From Alteromonas macleodii ATCC 27126 (GTDB lineage: Bacteria > Pseudomonadota > Gammaproteobacteria > Enterobacterales > Alteromonadaceae): a stretch of 64,000 nucleotides of DNA. Position 1 is the first letter of the stretch. Each line of letters begins with the position of its first letter. The stretch is taken from positions 3,472,001-3,536,000 of the forward strand of contig NC_018632.1 of NCBI RefSeq assembly GCF_000172635.2, read 5' to 3'. The notes below the pieces were generated by a model. The model made no database searches, was not told the origin of the DNA, and saw only the letters and a list, made by a program, of their open reading frames with translations. Shown here in pieces: positions 46,574 through 55,485 of this stretch. Both the position numbers and the translations under genes were made by a program.

Positions 46574-47635
46574 ATGTTTAAGATCCTCGATTTATATATC
46601 GCCCGTACGCTGTTAGGCACTATTACCGTTACGCTTAGTGTACTTATTGGCTTAAGCGCACTTATTAAATTTGTAGAACAGCTGCGAAAAATTGGCGAAG
46701 GCGACTATGACATGCTGGTCGCTTTTATCTACGTATTGCTAAGCTTGGCTCGCGACTTAGAGCAGTTCTTCCCTATGGCAACATTGCTAGGCGGCCTTAT
46801 TGGTATGGGCGTACTGGCTAGCAATAGCGAATTGGTAGTGATGCAAGCCGCAGGTATGAGCCGCTGGAACATCATAAACTCAGCCATGAAGTCGACCCTT
46901 GTAATGATCTTATTAGTGATGGCCGTTGGCGAGTGGGTAACCCCGTACAGTGAAACCAAGGCAAAACAGATAAGAACCGAGGCTATTTCAGGCGGTAGTT
47001 TATTTTCTTCCGATAAGCTGGTGTGGGCAAAGGATGGCGACCGATTTGTAAGCATAGGTCAGGTGTTAAGCCAAGACTCTCTCAAAGATGTGAGCATATT
47101 TAGCTTTAACCCTGACTTGTCGCTAGAGAGTATTACTCACGCTAAAAATGGGGCCTTCGACGGCGACGGTTGGTGGCTAAGCGACGTTGAAGTAACCAAG
47201 TTTACTGAAACGAATGTTACGGTAGATGAAAATAACCGCATGCGTTGGAATTCAACACTGACACCAGACAAACTAGGCATTGTTGCGGTTAAGCCAGAGG
47301 CTTTATCTATTACTGGGCTGCTGGATTACGTGAACTACCTAGAAAATAACGATCAAGACCCTTCTCGTTATCAACTCGCCTTGTGGCGCAAGGTATTCCA
47401 ACCTATTTCGGTAGGCGTAATGCTGTTAATGGCATTGTCGTTCATCTTTGGCCCGCTGCGTAGCGTTACAATGGGCGCTCGCGTGATCATGGGCGTACTG
47501 ACAGGCTTCGGTTTCTTTATTCTTAACGAAGTATTTGGGCCAGTGAGTTTAGTCTATCAGCTGCCACCATTCCTTGGCGCCTTACTGCCTAGCTTACTGT
47601 TTGCGGCCATTGCAGGGGTAATGTTGAGGCGTTGA
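46574..47635 (+). CDS. lptG: LptG, LPS export permease subunit
   Basis: 353-residue partner of LptF with the same six-helix plus jellyroll plan. The N-terminus MFKILDLYIARTLLGTITVTLSVL, the coupling segment LARDLEQFFPMATLLGGLIGMG and the C-terminal ALSFIFGPLRSVTMGARVIMGVLTGFGF are characteristic. No gap after lptF; a strong terminator follows. Confidence 0.96.
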   Translation: MFKILDLYIARTLLGTITVTLSVLIGLSALIKFVEQLRKIGEGDYDMLVAFIYVLLSLARDLEQFFPMATLLGGLIGMGVLASNSELVVMQAAGMSRWNIINSAMKSTLVMILLVMAVGEWVTPYSETKAKQIRTEAISGGSLFSSDKLVWAKDGDRFVSIGQVLSQDSLKDVSIFSFNPDLSLESITHAKNGAFDGDGWWLSDVEVTKFTETNVTVDENNRMRWNSTLTPDKLGIVAVKPEALSITGLLDYVNYLENNDQDPSRYQLALWRKVFQPISVGVMLLMALSFIFGPLRSVTMGARVIMGVLTGFGFFILNEVFGPVSLVYQLPPFLGALLPSLLFAAIAGVMLRR

Positions 47636-47676
47636 TCAAGCTATCACACTCGTCTGATTCAACAGTCAAAACTAAT

Positions 47677-47706
47677 AAAAAAGAGGCCTTACAGCCTCTT
47701 TTTTTT
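47677..47706. terminator. Bidirectional terminator between lptG and the RDD gene
   Basis: An eleven-base stem AAAAAAGAGGC / GCCTCTTTTTT with a six-base loop and A/T tracts on both sides, between convergent genes. Confidence 0.9.
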
Positions 47707-47735
47707 CCGATTCTTTAGCGTCTTACAAGGCATCT

Positions 47736-48320
47736 TTACCAGCTCTTGTGGTCGTTCGCTTCTTTGGTCAACTTTAGCACTTCGGTCTTTGCCAGTCGGT
47801 CTTGCAGTGATTGTTTATTTTTAAAATCAAACAAAACAAGTAAGGTGCCTAGACCACCTAACGATGCTATTAGGCGAATGAACAAGCGTGGCCAGGTCAT
47901 TGGCTCTTCAACCGTGCTGTAAATTCGCAAACGCCATGCACGCATGCCTAGGGTTTGCCCGCCCCTGCGCCAGAACCACAAGAAAAACCCAGCTATCCAC
48001 AAGCCCACCCACGTTTGAATAAGCAGCTTATAAACAAAAGAGGCCTGAATCAGATCGGCAGGTTCAGCATAGCCTTGTAGGTCAAGCGCGCCATTTTTCA
48101 GCATAACCACCAGCGTTACGATCATGACCATGGCCGCACACATCCCTACGGCAGTGGCTACTAGTGTATCGTAAATCATTGCCAACAATCGTCGCACAAA
48201 CCCCGCCCGCTCAAGCGATGAACTGTCTGATTCTGAGTTGGGCGCGTTTTTATCATCCTTCGTTTTTAGAGGGTTTGATGATGGGGACTTCTTCTTGGCT
48301 TTTCTGTCGTGTCTCGCCAC
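47736..48320 (-). CDS. RDD-family membrane protein
   Basis: 194 residues. A hydrophilic basic N-terminus (KAKKKSPSSNPLKTKDDK) precedes the RDD domain: the Arg in GFVRRLLAMIYDTLVATAVGMCAAM with the Asp shortly after, then two further membrane helices and GQTLGMRAWRLRIYS. LGTLLVLFDFKNKQSLQDRLAKTEVLK ends the family pattern. Inner membrane, function unknown; some RDD proteins act in ion exchange. Located beside lptFG in related bacteria. Confidence 0.9.
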   Translation of the reverse strand: MARHDRKAKKKSPSSNPLKTKDDKNAPNSESDSSSLERAGFVRRLLAMIYDTLVATAVGMCAAMVMIVTLVVMLKNGALDLQGYAEPADLIQASFVYKLLIQTWVGLWIAGFFLWFWRRGGQTLGMRAWRLRIYSTVEEPMTWPRLFIRLIASLGGLGTLLVLFDFKNKQSLQDRLAKTEVLKLTKEANDHKSW

Positions 48321-48495
48321 GGGCTTCTCTTCACTTCATTAACAACAGCGTTTATTTTGACACAAGCACCAGATAGCTTAAACAACATAAGCCTTAGTTA
48401 ACGGCATTTAATAATGCAATAGGCAAAGAAAAATGATTTCCACCTTTTTGCATCCATTAACCATTGTTAATCGTTATTGCTATTACAAACGGATA

Positions 48496-50571
48496 ATGGA
48501 CGTAAATACGGTGACAGCAAAAACTCTGGTAACAACACTTCTCGCTAGCTCATTTTCGCTTGGTATGGGCGCTGCAATGGCGTTAGACGACCCCGAAGGT
48601 GATATTGAGCATATTCGAGTACGTAGTGACTCATCTGTAAAAGACGGAGAGTTTATCTCGGCTTCGCAGGGATGGGTGTCTGGTGACACCTTGATTGAAC
48701 GCCCAATGTTGCGCGCCGGTGAAATACTCGAATTCATCCCAGGCATGATGGTGACCCAACACAGCGGTTCGGGAAAAGCCAACCAGTACTTTTTGCGTGG
48801 ATTTAACCTAGACCATGGCACTGATTTCACGGTGAGTGTAGACGGTATGCCAGTGAACATGCGAAGCCACGGACATGGCCAAGGCTACAGTGACCTTAAC
48901 TTTATTATCCCCGAATTTATCGACAATCTAAGCTACTTCAAAGGCACCTATTATGCCAACATCGGCGATTTTTCTAGCGCTGGCGGGGCGTTCTTCAATT
49001 TAAGAGATTCACTTGAGCAAAACCAGTTGTTCTTAGGCTTAGGAGAATATGGGTTCAAGCGCGCTGTTGCATTAAATCACTTTGAAGCAGGAGAGAGCCG
49101 CGTTGTTACAGCGCTGGAATATCAAACCTATGACGGCCCGTGGACTGACGTTGACGAAGATGTAAAAAAGAAAAACGCCCATATTCGTTATATTACGCCT
49201 TTGTTAGACGGCCAACTCACCATTACAGGAATGGCCTACGATAATAGCTGGAACGGTGCTGACCAGGTACCTGAGCGCGCTATTGAAAGCGGCTTAATAG
49301 ACCGTCTTGGCTCTATCGACACCCAAGTTGGCGGTGATTCGTCTCGCTATAGTCTCTCCGCAAACTATACGAGTGATACATGGAATGCCTCACTGTATGC
49401 CATAGATACAACGCTAAGCCTTTTTTCAAATTTTACTTACTTTCTTGATAACCCAGAGACAGGCGATCAATTCGAACAGGCCGACGACCGAAAAATTTAC
49501 GGTGGTGAAATATTCACTACCCTTCCCTTGGCGCTTACGGATGGAAGCAGTATTACCTTAGGCGGCCAGTGGCGTTTCGACGATATTGAAAACGTGGGTT
49601 TGTATCGCACCCAAAACTTAACCCGCTTTGGCACTATCCGAGAAGACGAGATTAACAGCAACAGCTATGCACTTTTTGCTCAATCAAACATCGTATTAAG
49701 CGACGCACTAAGCCTGTCATTAGGTGGTCGATACGATTACTTAGATGTGGACGTTACCAGCAGTCTTGGGGCCAATTCAGGTAGCGAAAGTGACGGTTTA
49801 TTTACCCTTAAAGCAGGCTTGAAGTACGGTGTATCAGACCAACTCACCGCATTTGCCAACATTGGGCAGGGCTTTCACTCTAACGATGCGCGAGGAGCAA
49901 CAATTAGCATAGACCCGGTAAGTGGTGACGCTACCGAAGCAGCTCCCTTATTGGTAAAGAGCCTTGGCTATGAAGCGGGCGTTAACTATACCGATAATAA
50001 AACCTATAACCTGTCTGCTGCCCTGTGGCGCTTAGAGCTTGATAGCGAGCTGGTATATGTTGGTGATGCAGGCTTTACTGAAGCCAGTCGCCCCTCCGAG
50101 AGACACGGCATTGAAGTGAGTGCCTACTACTGGATAAGCCATCACCTAACAACAGACATTGAAGCTGCGTGGACCAAGGCACGATTTAGCGACAGCGTTG
50201 AAGGCGAAGGCCGTCACATTGATGGCACCGTGCCAGGTGTGGTGAGTGCAGGGCTAACCTACTATCAAAGAAGTAACCAACTAGGGTTCAGCTATACCCT
50301 ACGAGGCCGCTACTTAAGCTCTCGCACCGTAGAAAGTTTCGATGAAATTTCACCGCCATCAACATTTTTGATTAATGGTCAAATTGCCTATAGCCAGCCA
50401 ACTTGGGACGTAACACTAGAAGTACTCAATGCCCTAGACAGTGACGATCACGATATTGATTATTTTTACGCATCTAGGCTGCCCGGAGAGCCAGAGGAAG
50501 GGATTGAGGATTTGCATTATCACCCTGTAGAGCCAAGAAATGTTCGCCTTACCTTTTCAGTAAAGTATTAA
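48496..50571 (+). CDS. TonB-dependent receptor with His-rich plug motif
   Basis: Outer-membrane active transporter, about 691 residues from the ATG at 48496, which gives a clean signal peptide (TLVTTLLASSFSLGMGAAMA). An in-frame ATG at 48433 with a weak ribosome site would add 21 residues. The plug domain contains AGEILEFIPGMMVTQHSGSGKANQYFLRGF and then the unusual segments LDHGTDFTVSVDGMPV and RSHGHGQGYSDLNFI. The 22-strand barrel ends PVEPRNVRLTFSVKY with the terminal aromatic. The HGHG motif is suggestive of metal or metallophore binding, but that is inference. It precedes the ECF sigma operon by 151 bases on the same strand. Confidence 0.9.
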   Translation: MDVNTVTAKTLVTTLLASSFSLGMGAAMALDDPEGDIEHIRVRSDSSVKDGEFISASQGWVSGDTLIERPMLRAGEILEFIPGMMVTQHSGSGKANQYFLRGFNLDHGTDFTVSVDGMPVNMRSHGHGQGYSDLNFIIPEFIDNLSYFKGTYYANIGDFSSAGGAFFNLRDSLEQNQLFLGLGEYGFKRAVALNHFEAGESRVVTALEYQTYDGPWTDVDEDVKKKNAHIRYITPLLDGQLTITGMAYDNSWNGADQVPERAIESGLIDRLGSIDTQVGGDSSRYSLSANYTSDTWNASLYAIDTTLSLFSNFTYFLDNPETGDQFEQADDRKIYGGEIFTTLPLALTDGSSITLGGQWRFDDIENVGLYRTQNLTRFGTIREDEINSNSYALFAQSNIVLSDALSLSLGGRYDYLDVDVTSSLGANSGSESDGLFTLKAGLKYGVSDQLTAFANIGQGFHSNDARGATISIDPVSGDATEAAPLLVKSLGYEAGVNYTDNKTYNLSAALWRLELDSELVYVGDAGFTEASRPSERHGIEVSAYYWISHHLTTDIEAAWTKARFSDSVEGEGRHIDGTVPGVVSAGLTYYQRSNQLGFSYTLRGRYLSSRTVESFDEISPPSTFLINGQIAYSQPTWDVTLEVLNALDSDDHDIDYFYASRLPGEPEEGIEDLHYHPVEPRNVRLTFSVKY

Positions 50572-50722
50572 TACATAAACGCTTTACTGTTTGGGGTCTG
50601 TCTATTGATTAGGTAACCATTCAGGCAGTTGTATATAAAACATGCTACTTTAAGAAGTAGCCGCCAAATAGTTAGAGCAATAAACAAATGGCCGCGCTAC
50701 AACGATAAAAATAGGAGCAACA

Positions 50723-51256
50723 ATGGAACACGAAACTCTGTTTCCTCTGCTGTGTAAAACCGCAGACGGCGACAAAAAAGCGTTCGCAGAGCTTTATAAG
50801 ATAACAAGTCCACAGCTCTACGCTGTTGCTTTAAGGCTTTTGAAACGCCCTGAACTCGCTGACGAAGCCACACAAGACGCCTATATAAAAATTTGGCATA
50901 ACGCCGGTAATTATCAACGAGGCAAAGGTACGGTACTTACTTGGATGGTCAGTATAGCTCGCTATCGTGCGCTCGATTTAATCCGCTATCACAACGTAAG
51001 AAATGAAGTCGAATTAAATGATGACGCACCGTCAGGTGTGGAAACCACACAATCAATAAAGTTAGAGGCAGAGCAAGCAAAGTTGGCCTCTTGTTTAGAT
51101 GAACTTGATGGACCGCAGCGTCAGGCTATCCATTTAGCCTATGTGAATGGCATGTCGCATCAAGAGGTGGTAACTCACTTGGCGTCACCACTTGGAACCA
51201 TTAAAAGCTGGATAAGACGAGGCTTGCAAAGCTTGCAGAGGTGCCTATCACTATGA
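50723..51256 (+). CDS. ECF-type RNA polymerase sigma factor
   Basis: 177-residue group IV sigma factor. Region 2 spans about residues 18-90 (LYAVALRLLKRPELADEATQDAYIKIW and GTVLTWMVSIARYRALDLIR) and region 4 about 120-175 (LDELDGPQRQAIHLAYVNGMSHQEVVTHLASPLGTIKSWIRRGLQSL). It resembles SigK-type factors. Its stop overlaps the start of an RskA-type anti-sigma gene (ATGA), so it should be held inactive until an envelope signal frees it. Probable targets are its own operon and the DUF4331 genes downstream; the promoter motif was not identified. Confidence 0.95.
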   Translation: MEHETLFPLLCKTADGDKKAFAELYKITSPQLYAVALRLLKRPELADEATQDAYIKIWHNAGNYQRGKGTVLTWMVSIARYRALDLIRYHNVRNEVELNDDAPSGVETTQSIKLEAEQAKLASCLDELDGPQRQAIHLAYVNGMSHQEVVTHLASPLGTIKSWIRRGLQSLQRCLSL

Positions 51257-51990
51257 ATTATTTAAAAGAAGAGCGATTAAACGCCCTCGCCGCTGAGTAT
51301 GTAGTTGGAACGCTGCGCGGCAAAGCGCGTACGCGCTATCAAAAGTTAATGATGCAGTATCAGGCTGTTAGCGATGCAACCGCACAATGGGAGCAATACC
51401 TTACTGGATTTGCTGAAACCTTGCCTCCGGTGACACCACCTGACAGCGTGTGGGAGAGCATACAAGTGAAGCTTGGCCACAAGGCGGCCAATGATACAGA
51501 GTTTGTCGATCAAACGACTAACGCAAAACCAAGTAGCGACAATGTAGTTGATCTTGAAAAAGAAAAGCAGAAACGCTGGAAGAACTTATCATTCATATCC
51601 ACAGCTGCTGCATTGGTGTTAGCCGTATTGCTTTTCATGATGCAACCTGTGCCTACCCCAGAGGTTTCCCATATTGCCGTAGTCAATAATGCTGATAACA
51701 CGCCATTGTGGGTAATAGAAGTTTCTGACACGACAATGAATGTTAAGGTCACCGATGCATTTGTGGCGTTAGCAGACAAAGACTATGAGCTTTGGATGGT
51801 GCCGGCAAACGGCGAAGCACCAATTTCTCTCGGCTTGATGCCTGAAGTTAATGGCGACACGCGCGTGACACCAGATATCTTGCTAGATCAAAGTATCGCG
51901 GCGTTAGCAGTGAGCTTAGAAGCACCAGGCGGCTCGGTAACAGGCGCACCAACGGAAGTGCTATATATAGCGCCGATTGTTTCAGTGTAA
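51253..51990 (+). CDS. RskA-type anti-sigma factor
   Basis: About 245 residues from the ATG at 51253, four bases inside the sigma gene. The cytoplasmic N-terminal sigma-binding domain (RLNALAAEYVVGTLRGKARTRYQKL) is followed by a linker and one membrane helix (FISTAAALVLAVLLFMM, around residue 115). The periplasmic RskA domain comes last, with LWVIEVSDTTMNVKVTD and DYELWMVPANGEAPISLGLMP. A tail-out membrane anti-sigma of this type is usually released by regulated proteolysis. Translationally coupled to the sigma gene. Confidence 0.92.
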   Translation: MNYLKEERLNALAAEYVVGTLRGKARTRYQKLMMQYQAVSDATAQWEQYLTGFAETLPPVTPPDSVWESIQVKLGHKAANDTEFVDQTTNAKPSSDNVVDLEKEKQKRWKNLSFISTAAALVLAVLLFMMQPVPTPEVSHIAVVNNADNTPLWVIEVSDTTMNVKVTDAFVALADKDYELWMVPANGEAPISLGLMPEVNGDTRVTPDILLDQSIAALAVSLEAPGGSVTGAPTEVLYIAPIVSV

Positions 51991-52013
51991 TTTTACGCAC
52001 AAAGCAGCACACC

Positions 52014-52043
52014 AAAAGGCCACGAAACGTGGCCTTTTACTTT
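52014..52043 (+). terminator. Terminator after the anti-sigma gene
   Basis: An eleven-base perfect stem AAAAGGCCACG / CGTGGCCTTTT with an AAA loop is followed by a T-run. It separates the sigma pair from the DUF4331 operon. Confidence 0.9.
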
Positions 52044-52141
52044 TTATAAAAACTTTATTTTAATTTTTAAATATTTTTGCATCTAAGGTGAAACCTCAGT
52101 CGTTTGGTCTCTTGAACTCATAAAAAACAGAGAGACTCGAC

Positions 52142-53734
52142 ATGATCCAATTCAAACGCAAAACTTTGTCACTGGCTGTTGCCGTGACATGTGCAGCCGT
52201 AACTGCTGGCGCAATAGCGTCAAGTCACCGAGAAGCACCTAATATCACTCGCCACCCAGCGTTAGATAGCACCGACTTTTATGCTTTCAATAGCTATGAA
52301 CAAGGCCGTGAAGATTATGTGACATTCATAGCAAACTATATTCCACTGCAAGATGCTTATGGTGGCCCTAACTACTTTGCAATGGACCCGAATGCGCACT
52401 ACGCGATTCATATTGATAGTGACGGCGACGCGGTTGAAGACTTAAGCTTTGTTTTTAAGTTTAACAATATGCTTGCTGCCGATAACGAAGGTATCGCCTT
52501 GCCGATAGGCCCTGAAGGCGAGCAGAAAATGGTGAAAGTACCGCTTAAAAATGTAGGCGGTATCAGCGCAGACGATTCAAGCGCAGCAAACTTCTCAGAA
52601 ATGTACAGCCTTACTATGGTGAGTGGCGACATGCAGACAGGCACGCGCACTACTCTTACTCCCGCCATGGGCGATATGTTTAAAAAGCCGCTTGATTACA
52701 TTGGCAATAAAACCTTTACCAGTGAAGCGGAATACGCACGTTATGCTGAAAGCTTCATTTATTCGTTCAGTATCCCTGGATGCGATGACATGGCCAAAGT
52801 GTTTGTTGGTCAGCGTAAAGACCCCTTCGTTGTTAACTTGGGCAAAACATTCGACTTGGTAAATTATGTACCTGTTGAGGGCGACAGCGCACCGGGCGCA
52901 GGCGATGGTGAAGGTTTTCCTGGCGGTATAACGCAAAGTGCCATGAATGATGACTTAGCCGATAAAAACGTGACAGCGTTATCTATTGAAGTACCTAAGG
53001 CGTGTGTTACCGGTGAAGGTAATGGCGTAATTGGTAGCTGGACCACGGCAAGCTTGCCGCAAGCGCGTATCCTAAACCCAGATGCTACTTTTGCGAAACC
53101 TGAGACTAATGGTGGTGCGATGACTCAAGTGTCTCGTTTAGGTAGCCCGCTAGTTAATGAGCTTGTTATCGGTATTGGCGATAAAGACAAATTCTCTACT
53201 TCTCATCCAAGTGCAGACGGTCAATTCGCTGATTATGTAACCCACCCTTCTTTACCAGAACTACTGAACATTCTGTTTAAAGATGCAGTGAATACTACGC
53301 TGGGTACGGATATTGAGACCCTTGCGCCGACGAATTTCCCGCGTATGGACTTAGTGACAGCGTTCCTTACAGGTTTCCCAGGCGTTAACCAACAAGCAAC
53401 TGTAACAGCATCAGAAATGCTGCGCCTAAACACAGGGATCCCAGCAACGCCAGCCGAATCGCAGTCAGCATTTGGTGTTGTAGGCGATGACTTAGCAGGA
53501 TTCCCGAATGGTCGCCGCCCAGGTGATGACGTGGTTGATATTGCCCTTCGCGTAGTCATGGGCCGCTTGTGCTACCCCATCCCGGTAGCAGGTGAAGATA
53601 CAGATCTTGGCCTTTGTACACCAGAAGACGCCAGCGTAGGTAATGTACCTTTCACTGATGGTGCACCTGTAGATGCAAGCATGATTGATTCATCGTTTCC
53701 GTACCTAAAAACACCACTTGCTGGCTCTGAATAA
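52142..53734 (+). CDS. DUF4331 secreted protein
   Basis: 530-residue exported protein. A signal peptide (LSLAVAVTCAAVTAGAIA) leads into the mature start SSHREAPNITRHPALDSTDFYAF, the DUF4331 hallmark. HIDSDGDAVEDLSFVFKF is an acidic, possibly calcium-binding segment. Others are FVGQRKDPFVVNLGKTFDLVN and SIEVPKACVTG, and the C-terminal GRRPGDDVVDIALRVVMGRLC block. Four or more cysteines suggest disulfides. DUF4331 proteins have no established function. First gene of an operon with a lipoprotein, a helical-repeat protein and a HupE/UreJ permease, and presumably under the adjacent ECF sigma factor. Confidence 0.9.
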   Translation: MIQFKRKTLSLAVAVTCAAVTAGAIASSHREAPNITRHPALDSTDFYAFNSYEQGREDYVTFIANYIPLQDAYGGPNYFAMDPNAHYAIHIDSDGDAVEDLSFVFKFNNMLAADNEGIALPIGPEGEQKMVKVPLKNVGGISADDSSAANFSEMYSLTMVSGDMQTGTRTTLTPAMGDMFKKPLDYIGNKTFTSEAEYARYAESFIYSFSIPGCDDMAKVFVGQRKDPFVVNLGKTFDLVNYVPVEGDSAPGAGDGEGFPGGITQSAMNDDLADKNVTALSIEVPKACVTGEGNGVIGSWTTASLPQARILNPDATFAKPETNGGAMTQVSRLGSPLVNELVIGIGDKDKFSTSHPSADGQFADYVTHPSLPELLNILFKDAVNTTLGTDIETLAPTNFPRMDLVTAFLTGFPGVNQQATVTASEMLRLNTGIPATPAESQSAFGVVGDDLAGFPNGRRPGDDVVDIALRVVMGRLCYPIPVAGEDTDLGLCTPEDASVGNVPFTDGAPVDASMIDSSFPYLKTPLAGSE

Positions 53735-53745
53735 GGAGATCCATC

Positions 53746-54324
53746 ATGTCTATGAAGATTAGGTTATTTAACAAGAATCCAAATGCCCCCGCGTCTATGA
53801 AGTCGGCTCAAGCCCCTTTGCAGAAACATAAGTTGTGGGTCATTTCTGGATTGGTGCTAGCGCTAACTGGTTGTTTCGATAGTGATGACGATAACGATTA
53901 TCAAGCGCCAGAAGAAAATGCAGCGCCTGTAGCCGTTGATGAAATGCTAACGACACAAGCAGATATTGCGTTTGATGGCACGTTGACAGCAACCGATGCC
54001 GATGGTGATGCACTTACCTTCGGGCTTGGTGAAAACGGTACGTTAGGTAATGCAGAAGTTAATGCTGATGGCAGCTTTACCTACACACCTGACGCTCAGG
54101 TAACGGGTAGCGATAGCTTCACATTCACCGTTTCTGACGGCGTAAATCCAGAAGTTACGGCCACCGTAAGCGTTACGATTGAGGCTCAGCAGGTATCGTT
54201 CTCTAGCTATACCCGTGATGCCTTTAATCAAGCACCGACCGATGAACCTCTGCCAATTAACGGGCGCGAGTTCACCCAAGATGCTGACGACACCACGTTC
54301 GATGATTTATTGATTGGTCAATAA
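53746..54324 (+). CDS. Lipoprotein with one cadherin/Ig-like domain
   Basis: 192 residues. A long basic N-terminus precedes a hydrophobic stretch ending in the lipobox LALTGC (Cys at about residue 43), then an acidic linker (FDSDDDNDYQAPEE). One tandem-repeat-type beta-sandwich domain follows: GTLTATDADGDALTFGLGENG and GSFTYTPDAQVTGSDSFTFTVSDG are the usual repeat blocks of VCBS/cadherin-like domains. The C-terminal 45 residues are unassigned. It is 11 bases after the DUF4331 gene and likely a partner on the cell envelope. Confidence 0.8.
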   Translation: MSMKIRLFNKNPNAPASMKSAQAPLQKHKLWVISGLVLALTGCFDSDDDNDYQAPEENAAPVAVDEMLTTQADIAFDGTLTATDADGDALTFGLGENGTLGNAEVNADGSFTYTPDAQVTGSDSFTFTVSDGVNPEVTATVSVTIEAQQVSFSSYTRDAFNQAPTDEPLPINGREFTQDADDTTFDDLLIGQ

Positions 54325-54386
54325 CGAGCGGTCAGTACACAGTGTCAACCGTAAAGCCAAGGACGGCTTTTATAAAGGAAGTTCTG

Positions 54387-55457
54387 ATGAAGTTGATGAG
54401 AAGCAGTACTCTCATACTCCCTATAATGAGCGTATTGTCAGCCCTAACAGTCTGTTCGGTATCTGCTCAGTCTGAAAAACTCAATTATGATACCGTCATC
54501 GCAACGTGGCAGCCTCAACAGCTATCCATAGCAAGTATCGACGAAGCGGAAAAAATTTTAACTTCAAGTAGATACCTTCAAGCAAAAGGTGATGAGAGAG
54601 AGCGTATTGTTAGGTTCACGGACATAATGCGACAAAAATTCGATTCGTTGAACGCAGGTCAAAAAGAGCGTTTAGTTGTTTTAGAAGCTCGACTACTTCA
54701 AGGCATTCATAAGTTCGAACAAGCCAAGCAACACGTTAATAAAATAGCCCGCTTTCGCTCTCCAGCTGCACAGTTATTGTTGGCAGATATAAACGTTCAG
54801 CAAGGTAACGCTAAAAAGGCGAAAGAAAACTGTGAAAAGCTGGTAGGGCAAACAAGTTTTTTAATCGCTTTCACGTGTATGGTTAACGCTGATTTTTCAC
54901 AAAATAAAGACGTAAAATTTTTAAAAAAGCTTAGTGCTTTTGAGGCCTACACGACTACAGTGAGACCTGCGGAGCGCCAGTGGTTTTATGAAGTACTTGC
55001 AGACATGTCGCTTCAACTTGGTAACGCTGAAGCCGCGCTTGAGCATTTGTCACAGACAGAACTCGAAAAGCTACCTATAAGCGCAATGTTAGTTTGGGCC
55101 GACGCACATTTTGCGTTGAATAACTATAAGGCAGTGAGTTCTGGGTTTAGCAACTCCGTACCCGATATATTGACAGCCGACGATGGCTTGCTACTTAAAT
55201 GGGCAATTGCGGAACGAGCGCAAGGTATCGTGCGCTCTGAAGTACAAACTCAACTTGCTAAGAACATGGAAATTCGAGTATGGCGAGAAGACAGTTCTCA
55301 CGCCTCACAGGTCGCCACTTACTTTTTAGAGATTGAACCTGATTACCCACTGGCGCTTAAATTTGCCGAAATAAACTGGCAATACGCACAGTCATTGGAT
55401 GACAAAAACCTCCTAGAGCGCGCTCGACAGGCTAATGAAGTATCGACCAATGCCTAA
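54387..55457 (+). CDS. Exported helical-repeat (TPR-like) protein
   Basis: 356 residues. The ATG at 54387 follows AAAGGAAG by five bases and begins a signal peptide (LILPIMSVLSALTVCSVSA). The mature protein is all-helical, with TPR-like pairs such as ARLLQGIHKFEQAKQHVNKIARF, LLLADINVQQGNAKKAKENCEKLV and MSLQLGNAEAALEHLSQTELEKLP. Probably a periplasmic scaffold for the neighbouring DUF4331 protein and lipoprotein. An in-frame upstream ATG at 54342 lacks a ribosome site. Function unknown. Confidence 0.75.
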   Translation: MKLMRSSTLILPIMSVLSALTVCSVSAQSEKLNYDTVIATWQPQQLSIASIDEAEKILTSSRYLQAKGDERERIVRFTDIMRQKFDSLNAGQKERLVVLEARLLQGIHKFEQAKQHVNKIARFRSPAAQLLLADINVQQGNAKKAKENCEKLVGQTSFLIAFTCMVNADFSQNKDVKFLKKLSAFEAYTTTVRPAERQWFYEVLADMSLQLGNAEAALEHLSQTELEKLPISAMLVWADAHFALNNYKAVSSGFSNSVPDILTADDGLLLKWAIAERAQGIVRSEVQTQLAKNMEIRVWREDSSHASQVATYFLEIEPDYPLALKFAEINWQYAQSLDDKNLLERARQANEVSTNA

Positions 55458-55485
55458 TGTTCTCAACCCCTTCAGTAAACGAGTC